Source: Prevotellaceae bacterium UBA4359 (GTDB taxonomy: Bacteria; Bacteroidota; Bacteroidia; Bacteroidales; Bacteroidaceae). Taken from it: 11,102 bases of DNA. The position numbers and the translations under genes are program-made. Below, piece after piece: positions 1 to 5,318 of this stretch (the first letter of the stretch is position 1; each line of letters opens with the position of its first letter). Under the pieces are notes generated by a model. That model had not been told where the DNA came from, ran no database searches, and saw only the letters and a list, made by a program, of their open reading frames with translations. Location of the stretch: the NCBI GenBank assembly GCA_002393555.1, contig DGSP01000053.1, forward strand, positions 1-11,102. Reading direction: 5' to 3'.

Positions 1-36
1 GGCCTAATGACCGATTCGGGATAAAACTAAAGGCGT

Positions 37-657
37 ATGAAGTACATTTTCAAGGAGATGCCAGACATGCAGAAGACTGGCGAACGGAAAGTTTATCCGA
101 AGGTGGTGCATGGCGCACCCATATCGTTTGAGACGATTGTGAATTTGATGTCAGATACGACACAGTTGAGCCGCAGTGCCATCAAGGGTGTTTTCATAGA
201 ACTGGCCGATGTGATGAACATGTATTTGGCTCAGGGACATGCCGTGAAGATTGACAACTTTGGCACATTCAATGCGGTTTTGGGAGTGCGAAAGGGGGTG
301 AAGGCACAGACGGTGAAAAAGGAGGGGGAACGGTACGACGTGAAGGATGTCTATGTGAAAGGCATCCATTTCTTGCCCGATGCAGAGTGGTTGCGGCATT
401 TGCGCGGCCAAACCCGATTGCAGAGAATCAAGGGGACAAGCACTTTGTCCAAAGTCAAGACGGACATGGAAAAACGCCGCCAGATTGCACTCAACTATCT
501 GGAGGAAAACCCATTCATACGGGTCGGGACATACGCCTATCTGACGGGATTGAACAGAACTGCGGCTAATCATGAACTGAATCAGTTTTGCAAAGACCCT
601 GAAAGCGGAATTACAAGTAGTGGAATCCGTAACCAGAAGGTGTATATCAAAGGATAA
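37..657 (+). CDS. HU-related DNA-binding protein with C-terminal winged-helix-like extension
   Basis: The protein has 206 aa. Residues 1-125 resemble the Bacteroidetes HU-related family (histone-like, HU/IHF fold): an N-terminal strand and basic stretch (KVYPKVVHG, 18-26), helices at about 30-65, then the HU hallmark GHAVKIDNFGTF (67-78) that opens the DNA-binding beta arm. A bacterial HU is about 90 aa, so residues 130-206 are extra. They read as a small winged helix: helix 144-157, helix 160-170 (YAYLTGL), a recognition-helix candidate 172-184 (NRTAANHELNQF), and a wing 190-205 with GIRNQKVYI. It probably binds DNA as a dimer in the nucleoid; target and role are unknown. The ATG at 37 is preferred because family members begin with a similar short strand before the basic stretch; ATGs at 58 and 67 would cut into it. 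The 36 bases upstream show no recognisable promoter. It is convergent with clpB. The HU fold is well supported; the winged-helix reading is by pattern only. Confidence 0.85.
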   Translation: MKYIFKEMPDMQKTGERKVYPKVVHGAPISFETIVNLMSDTTQLSRSAIKGVFIELADVMNMYLAQGHAVKIDNFGTFNAVLGVRKGVKAQTVKKEGERYDVKDVYVKGIHFLPDAEWLRHLRGQTRLQRIKGTSTLSKVKTDMEKRRQIALNYLEENPFIRVGTYAYLTGLNRTAANHELNQFCKDPESGITSSGIRNQKVYIKG

Positions 658-702
658 CAGGGGGATGAGTTGCCACAAAAAAAGGGTAGACCAGAATTGA
701 CC

Positions 703-788
703 ACAACGGATTTCACGGATGAAACGGATTTTGCAAGTCTCTGACTATCAGCATGGCTTCAATCCGTTCAATCCATGAAATCCGTTGT
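703..788. repeat. Imperfect 28-bp inverted repeat with internal 9-nt periodicity (REP-like)
   Basis: The left arm (703-730) and right arm (761-788) are reverse complements at 25 of 28 positions, separated by a 30-nt loop (731-760). Each arm is built from three 9-nt units: ACGGATTTC, ACGGATGAA, ACGGATTTT on the left (706-732) and AATCCGTTC, AATCCATGA, AATCCGTTG on the right (761-787). It lies between two convergent genes, about 45 bp after the HU-like stop and 67 bp after the clpB stop. It could act as a bidirectional terminator or mRNA stabiliser, or be a dispersed REP/MITE-like repeat. No U-run directly follows either arm, so a classical terminator is not clear. The remaining sequence of the 658-855 gap shows nothing else convincing. 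Confidence 0.75.
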
Positions 789-855
789 CTATTATTCAAT
801 CGCTGTATTTTGACACAACCTCTTTCGTTTGTGGTTGAATCTTTTTTCTAACGCA

Positions 856-2943
856 TCATTGCTCGAACGCGAGTTCGTCGCCTGCGGCAGTGACGGTGAC
901 GGGCTTGTCGTGGTTGATTTCTCCGCCGATGATGCGCTTGCTGAGTTGGTTGAGCAGTTTGTCCTGAATGGCTCGCTTGACAGGACGGGCACCGAACTGT
1001 GGGTCGAAGCCGGCCTTGGCAATGACGCTGATGGCCTCGTCGGTGACGTGGAGCGTAATGCCGTTCTGTGCCACCATCCCCACCACCTTATCGACTTGCA
1101 GACGTACAATCTGCCGGATTTCTGCCTCGTTGAGGGGCGAGAAGGTGATGATGTCGTCGATTCGGTTGAGGAACTCAGGACGGAAGATGCTGCGGAGTTG
1201 TTCGCGCTGGGCATTGCTGGTCATGATGATGATGGTGTTCTTGAAGTTGACCACACGTCCTTTGTTGTCGGTCAGCCGTCCATCGTCAAGCACCTGCAGG
1301 AGGGTGTTGAATACATCGGGATGCGCTTTTTCAATCTCGTCGAAAAGCACGACGGAATAAGGTTTGCGGCGCACGGCCTCTGTGAGTTGACCGCCCTCTT
1401 CGTAGCCGATGTAGCCCGGAGGCGCACCGATGAGTCGGGTGACACTGAACTTCTCCTGATACTCGCTCATGTCGATACGGGTCATCATGGTCTCGTCGTC
1501 GAAGAGGTAGTCGGCCAAGGCTTTAGCGAGTTCCGTCTTACCCACACCTGTGGTACCGAGGAAGATGAAGGAACCGATGGGTCGCTTCGGGTCTTGCAGT
1601 CCTGCACGACTGCGGCGCACGGCATCGCTGACGGCACGGATGGCTTCATCCTGGCCAATGACACGCTTGTGCAGTTCCTCTTCCAAGTGGATGAGTTTGG
1701 TGCGTTCGGAGGTCTGCATCTTGCTCACGGGGATGCCCGTCCAACGGCTCACCACATCGGCGATGTCGTCGCTATCGACCTCTTCCTTCACCAGTGCTGC
1801 CCCACCCTGTGCTTCGGCCAATTTGGACTGCACGGCCTTGATGTCCTCTTCCAGGCTTTGCAGTTTGCCATAGCGGATTTCAGCCACACGTCCGTAGTTG
1901 CCTTCACGTTCAGCCTTGTCTGCCTCAAACTTCAGTTGCTCAATCTGCTGCTTGTCGCTCTGAATCTGGTTGAGCAGTGCCTTCTCGCCTTCCCACTTGT
2001 CGCGTTGCTTCTGCTCGTCAGCACGGAGGGTGTCGATGATTTTGTTCAGTTCGGCAAGTTTCTCCTTGTCACCCTCACGCTTGATGGCCTCACGTTCAAT
2101 CTCCATCTGCTTGAGCCGACGACTGAGTTCGTCAATCTCTTCAGGCACAGAGTCACGCTCCATACGGAGTTTGGCGGCAGCCTCATCCATCAGGTCGATG
2201 GCTTTGTCGGGCAGAAAACGGTCGGTGATGTAACGGTTACTGAGTTCGACGGCGGCAATGATGGCTTCGTCCTTGATACGCACCTTGTGGTGGTTCTCGT
2301 AGCGTTCCTTCAATCCTCGCAGGATGGAGATGGACGACTGCACGTCTGGCTCATCCACCATGACGGTCTGGAACCGACGTTCGAGTGCCTTGTCCTTCTC
2401 GAAGTACTTCTGATATTCGTCGAGTGTGGTGGCACCGATGGAACGCAATTCGCCACGTGCCAAAGCGGGCTTGAGGATGTTGGCGGCATCCATCGCTCCG
2501 CTCGTCTGTCCTGCACCCACGAGGGTGTGAATCTCGTCGATGAAGAGGATAATCTGCCCTTGACTCTCCACCACAGCCTTGACCACAGCCTTGAGTCGTT
2601 CCTCAAACTCGCCCTGATACTTGGCACCGGCAATCAGTGCACCCATATCGAGCGAGTAGAGTTGCTTGTCCTTCAGGTTCTCAGGCACATCGCCACGCAC
2701 GATACGCCTTGCCAAGCCCTCCACGATAGCGGTTTTACCCGTACCCGGCTCACCAATAAGAATAGGATTATTTTTAGTACGACGGCTCAGAATCTGCAAG
2801 ATTCGACGAATCTCCTCATCACGACCGATGACGGGGTCGAGCTTGCCATTCTTTGCCCGTTCCACGAGGTTCGTTGCATACTTTTCAAGAACCTCCTTGG
2901 CAGACGGTTGCTGCCCATTCTGATTCTGATAGTTGTTGTTCAT
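856..2943 (-). CDS. clpB: ClpB-type AAA+ disaggregase lacking the N-terminal domain
   Basis: ClpB is a hexameric cytoplasmic ATPase that threads aggregated proteins through its pore together with DnaK/DnaJ/GrpE. This copy has 695 aa against about 860 for usual ClpB. It contains NBD1 with Walker A GEPGTGKT (64-71), pore loop KYQG (108-111) and Walker B ILFIDE (132-137); a coiled-coil M domain (about 260-385), which separates ClpB from ClpA; and NBD2 with Walker A GTTGVGKT (463-470), pore loop PPGYIGYEEGG (508-518), Walker B VVLFDE (531-536), sensor-1 MTSN (574-577), arginine finger in RPEFLNR (588-594) and sensor-2 GARP. The Clp_N domain (about 145 aa) is replaced by a short Asn/Gln-rich leader (1-13). 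The start is fixed by an in-frame TAA at 2961-2959, six codons upstream of the ATG. Between MTSN and RPEFLNR there are only 10 residues, where E. coli ClpB has about 30. All ATPase residues are present, so it is probably active. No clear promoter was seen in the 129 bp before the ATG; it may be partly read from the S41 gene upstream. Confidence 0.93.
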   Translation of the reverse strand: MNNNYQNQNGQQPSAKEVLEKYATNLVERAKNGKLDPVIGRDEEIRRILQILSRRTKNNPILIGEPGTGKTAIVEGLARRIVRGDVPENLKDKQLYSLDMGALIAGAKYQGEFEERLKAVVKAVVESQGQIILFIDEIHTLVGAGQTSGAMDAANILKPALARGELRSIGATTLDEYQKYFEKDKALERRFQTVMVDEPDVQSSISILRGLKERYENHHKVRIKDEAIIAAVELSNRYITDRFLPDKAIDLMDEAAAKLRMERDSVPEEIDELSRRLKQMEIEREAIKREGDKEKLAELNKIIDTLRADEQKQRDKWEGEKALLNQIQSDKQQIEQLKFEADKAEREGNYGRVAEIRYGKLQSLEEDIKAVQSKLAEAQGGAALVKEEVDSDDIADVVSRWTGIPVSKMQTSERTKLIHLEEELHKRVIGQDEAIRAVSDAVRRSRAGLQDPKRPIGSFIFLGTTGVGKTELAKALADYLFDDETMMTRIDMSEYQEKFSVTRLIGAPPGYIGYEEGGQLTEAVRRKPYSVVLFDEIEKAHPDVFNTLLQVLDDGRLTDNKGRVVNFKNTIIIMTSNAQREQLRSIFRPEFLNRIDDIITFSPLNEAEIRQIVRLQVDKVVGMVAQNGITLHVTDEAISVIAKAGFDPQFGARPVKRAIQDKLLNQLSKRIIGGEINHDKPVTVTAAGDELAFEQ

Positions 2944-3006
2944 AGTTGCTGTTGAGTTTTAGTTGTTGTTTTCACCAAAACTCATGGGCAACAATCGTTC
3001 CAGCGA

Positions 3007-3070
3007 GGACATTTCGGTCTATTCGTCAGCGTTTTCGTTCTCTTTGGTGTTGTTTACTGCCGAAATGTCC
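3007..3070. repeat. 11-bp perfect inverted repeat between S41 gene and clpB
   Basis: GGACATTTCGG (3007-3017) is repeated as its exact reverse complement CCGAAATGTCC (3060-3070), with a 42-nt spacer. The right arm begins 2 nt after the S41 stop codon, so in the minus-strand transcript the stem would start almost at the stop. No U-run follows, so it is more likely an mRNA 3' structure or a regulator dyad upstream of clpB than a standard terminator. It does not match the HrcA/CIRCE operator (TTAGCACTC-N9-GAGTGCTAA). Confidence 0.55.
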
Positions 3071-3072
3071 GA

Positions 3073-4404
3073 CTATTCAGTCTCTTCACTGTCATTTTGG
3101 CTGATTAAGCCTAACATATCCTGCACAGCCGTGAAGAACAGCATCTCGTCGAGCGTACCATAGTCGCCCAAATAGAGGTAGGAAAACTCGTCCACCTCAT
3201 AGTTCGGTTCGATGCTGCCATAGTCGTAGTCGCCGCTGCCATCGCCCACATAGGCCACCACAGGAAAGAGGCGCACAAAATATTCGTCACCCACCTCCTC
3301 GGTCATCACATTTTGGCCTTTTGTCGCCGTGCCGATGGTGATGACATTCTCCTCGCCCATCGAGTGGCGCAGTGCATGGATGAGCCACTCTGCTGCTCCT
3401 TGGGTGCGGTCGCTTGTCAGGATGTAGAGGCGGCTCAGTCCCAGGTTGTCGAGCGACACATCATAGGGGAGTTCCACATTGTTGGTGCTACACTTTTCGT
3501 TCCAGAACGTGGTGGCAAACAGTCCGCTCCGCACATCGGGATTGACCACATAACTGGCCAGTCGCTGTGCCATCTCCAATGTGCCGAAGTTGCACAGGCG
3601 CAAGTCGAGCACCAATTCCTCCACCCTCGCACTCTTCATCTTCTGCATCGCCTCATCCATCGCCTCGCGATAGACAGGCGAACTGCCTCGCTTGCTCCCC
3701 TGCTCGATGGGATATTCGACCAAACGGGTACACATCACATAACCCACAGTCACGCCATCCGCCTCGACCACATTGGCAACGGGAAAGGCCACATCCTCCA
3801 CATATTCCGAGGCTTCCAACGTCACCTCGGTCGTATCGGCCCAATAGAAGGAACCTTCCTGTTCATCCACTCCCACATGCCGCACTTCCAACTGCCGAGC
3901 CGCCCCACTCTGCAACCGCTTCACATTGCTCGATGAAAGTTTGTAGCCATTGCAGGAGCAGATGTAGTCGTTGCGTCTGAGTCCTGCACGTTCGGCCGGT
4001 CCACCAGGATAGACGGTCACCACCCTGAGCACTTGCCGAGTGGTCTGCCCCGTGGGGTCGGTCATCAAGATGAAATCCATGCCATAGGAATTCTGATGGT
4101 TGAAATATCCACACGGATGGCTATCATCGGCAAGGGTGTCAATCTCCACGTATGACCACTTATCGCCTTGTTGGCTCTTGGCTGTCAGTGTGGCAAGAAA
4201 CTTATCCGGCTCGGCAAAAAAATCCTTCCACGAAGGCTCAAAGTCTGTCAGCGAATCGGCCCACAGATATTGCTCCAGCATCATCTGCTGCATCCAGTGG
4301 TTGTGTTGTGTCTTCTCCTCGTATTCGTAGGTGCGGTCTTTGCCACACGCCACTGTCAGGAGAAGTGTGAAAAAGAAGGTGATATGTGTTAAAAAAGTCT
4401 TCAT
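3073..4404 (-). CDS. S41-family (C-terminal-processing peptidase-like) PDZ lipoprotein, probably catalytically inactive
   Basis: The protein has 443 aa. Residues 1-20 form a lipoprotein signal (hydrophobic 8-18, lipobox TVAC with Cys20), so the mature form should be anchored in an envelope membrane. Residues about 105-175 contain a PDZ domain (YPGGPAERAGLRRNDYI, 132-148), which in S41 enzymes presents the substrate C-terminus. The S41 core follows: VEELVLDLRL (261-270), LYILTSDRT (326-334), and a C-terminal cap with YEVDEF and LYLGDYGTLDEML (410-422). In active S41 enzymes the serine lies in a SASE motif after LTS.xTA; here the segment reads RTQGAAEW (333-340), putting Gly336 at the Ser position. 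The catalytic Lys appears kept as Lys362 in ATKGQ. The usual NGGG after DLR is CNFG (271-274). It is therefore probably a non-proteolytic binding protein, unless another residue acts as nucleophile. It is expressed from its own promoter (4430-4461); clpB lies 129 bp downstream on the same strand. Confidence 0.85.
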   Translation of the reverse strand: MKTFLTHITFFFTLLLTVACGKDRTYEYEEKTQHNHWMQQMMLEQYLWADSLTDFEPSWKDFFAEPDKFLATLTAKSQQGDKWSYVEIDTLADDSHPCGYFNHQNSYGMDFILMTDPTGQTTRQVLRVVTVYPGGPAERAGLRRNDYICSCNGYKLSSSNVKRLQSGAARQLEVRHVGVDEQEGSFYWADTTEVTLEASEYVEDVAFPVANVVEADGVTVGYVMCTRLVEYPIEQGSKRGSSPVYREAMDEAMQKMKSARVEELVLDLRLCNFGTLEMAQRLASYVVNPDVRSGLFATTFWNEKCSTNNVELPYDVSLDNLGLSRLYILTSDRTQGAAEWLIHALRHSMGEENVITIGTATKGQNVMTEEVGDEYFVRLFPVVAYVGDGSGDYDYGSIEPNYEVDEFSYLYLGDYGTLDEMLFFTAVQDMLGLISQNDSEETE

Positions 4405-4426
4405 TCCATCAAAAAATTGTTTCGAC

Positions 4427-4458
4427 TTGCAAAGTTAATCATTTTTTACCTACCTTTG
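4427..4458 (+). promoter_or_regulatory. Bacteroidetes-type promoter for the alanine-rich lipoprotein gene
   Basis: The plus-strand -7 element TACCTTTG (4451-4458) matches TAnnTTTG, with TTG (4427-4429) 21 nt upstream as the -33 element. The start point would be near 4465, giving a leader of about 65 nt, AT-rich and without a Shine-Dalgarno sequence. Its -33 element overlaps the outer edge of the -7 region of the S41 promoter, and the reverse also holds. Confidence 0.7.
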
Positions 4459-4461
4459 CAA
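4430..4461 (-). promoter_or_regulatory. Bacteroidetes-type promoter for the S41 lipoprotein gene
   Basis: On the minus strand the -7 element TAACTTTG (4437-4430) matches the Bacteroidetes consensus TAnnTTTG. A TTG at 4461-4459 lies 21 nt upstream as the -33 element. Transcription would begin near 4423, about 20 nt before the ATG at 4404. It overlaps completely with the opposing promoter at 4427-4458. Confidence 0.65.
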
Positions 4462-4530
4462 CGGTTTAGTAAAGAATCTATTAAAGAGACACATTTATTC
4501 ATTGTTTAACTGATTAAAATTAAAAGCAAA

Positions 4531-5103
4531 ATGAAAAAGATTTTCTTAGCAATCATGGCTGTCGCAGCCATCACATTCACGGCATGCAACGGAACTGCCA
4601 AGGGCGGTGCCGAGACTGACTCTATCGCAGCAGATGCTGAAGCCGAAACTGAAGTTGTGGCCGAAGAGACCAACGTGGAAGATGCCGACGCCACTGTCAG
4701 CGCACTCTCTGCAGCCGTGGCCGCATCGGACTCAGAGAAGACTCAGTCACTCCTGCAGAAGGCTCAGGAGTATATCGCCAAACTCCAGTCTGAAGGAAAG
4801 ATTGAGGAGGCTAAGGCTTATCTGGCCAAGATTCAGCAGTTCCTGGCCGACAACGAGGAGAAGATTGCCGAATACACTTCTGGCAACGAAACTCTGGCCG
4901 GCATCGTTTCGGCTGTGAAGGCTATCCCTGTTGACGCAGCCGCTGTGGCTGCCGATGCCAAGAGCACGGTAGATGCTGCTGCCGCTGATGCTGCACAGAA
5001 GGCCAACGAGGCTGCCACTGCTGCTACAGACAAAGCCAAAGAAGAGGCTGGCAAGGCTGTTGACAAGGCTGCCTCTGACATCAAAGGCAAACTGGGTCTG
5101 TAA
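4531..5103 (+). CDS. Small alanine-rich helical lipoprotein of unknown function
   Basis: The protein has 190 aa. Residues 1-18 form a signal sequence ending in lipobox FTAC, with Cys19 as the lipid-bearing residue. Residues 20-50 are acidic and disordered-looking (many Ala/Glu/Asp/Thr). Residues about 55-120 are probably helical, with Lys/Glu-rich segments (SLLQKAQEYIAKLQSEGKIEEAK lies in 78-100). The C-terminal 130-186 is strongly Ala/Lys/Asp-rich with a loose repeat (AADAAQKANEAA, ATDKAKEEAGKAVDKAA), like the amphipathic helices of LEA-like and apolipoprotein-like proteins. No enzyme domain is visible. The product probably sits in the envelope as a helical structural or stress lipoprotein; that role is an inference. 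It has its own promoter and a strong terminator, so it is probably monocistronic. Its divergent neighbour is also a lipoprotein gene. Confidence 0.85.
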   Translation: MKKIFLAIMAVAAITFTACNGTAKGGAETDSIAADAEAETEVVAEETNVEDADATVSALSAAVAASDSEKTQSLLQKAQEYIAKLQSEGKIEEAKAYLAKIQQFLADNEEKIAEYTSGNETLAGIVSAVKAIPVDAAAVAADAKSTVDAAAADAAQKANEAATAATDKAKEEAGKAVDKAASDIKGKLGL

Positions 5104-5161
5104 TTGACACACAAAGACTACTACTGTTCAAAGAAAGAGATAACTATCTTTCTAAAAAAAG

Positions 5162-5194
5162 AAAGGGCGACGGACACAACCGCCGCCCTTTTTT
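5162..5194 (+). terminator. Rho-independent terminator, probably bidirectional
   Basis: The stem pairs 5162-5173 (AAAGGGCGACGG) with 5180-5191 (CCGCCGCCCTTT) around a 6-nt loop, with one A-C mismatch. Six T residues (5189-5194) follow on the plus strand, ending the gene at 4531-5103. On the minus strand the same stem is followed by a T-rich run complementary to 5154-5160, so it can also stop transcripts arriving from the GH57 side. A weaker bulged hairpin (5132-5153) lies just before it. Confidence 0.85.
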
Positions 5195-5234
5195 CGTGGA
5201 GAGTCCTATGCAGGAAGGCACACGAGACAAAGCG

Positions 5235-5274
5235 AACAGGAGAGAACTCGCATGAGGACGAGTTCTCTCCTGTT
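5235..5274. terminator. Perfect 16-bp hairpin downstream of the glycogen operon
   Basis: AACAGGAGAGAACTCG (5235-5250) pairs perfectly with 5259-5274 around an 8-nt loop (5251-5258). It begins about 45 nt after the GH57 stop in the minus-strand transcript. The sequence after the stem on the minus strand is only moderately T-rich (TTCGCTTTGTCTC, counted from the end of the stem), so it may protect the mRNA 3' end or act with the terminator at 5162-5194 rather than terminate alone. Confidence 0.6.
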
Positions 5275-5318
5275 TGAATATCACGGTGTCTGCCATCACA
5301 CAGACGAGGGAAGTAGGC

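Noticed and set aside
1..24. Possible end of an upstream gene (frame ending in TAA at 22-24)
   Set aside because: Seven codons cannot be assigned to any protein.
797..836. Weak CAACC/GGTTG hairpin as clpB terminator
   Set aside because: Only 5 bp with a 12-nt loop and no U-run; below what I would call.
1534..1557. GTTGVGKT instead of GPTGVGKT in the second Walker A of ClpB
   Set aside because: It still fits GxxxxGKT, and I recall the same Thr in other Bacteroidetes ClpB proteins.
829..2955. A 708-codon open frame on the plus strand opposite clpB
   Set aside because: It is antisense to a gene with complete ClpB motifs, its translation shows no family features, and it begins with a non-ATG codon. 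It follows from the codon bias of clpB.
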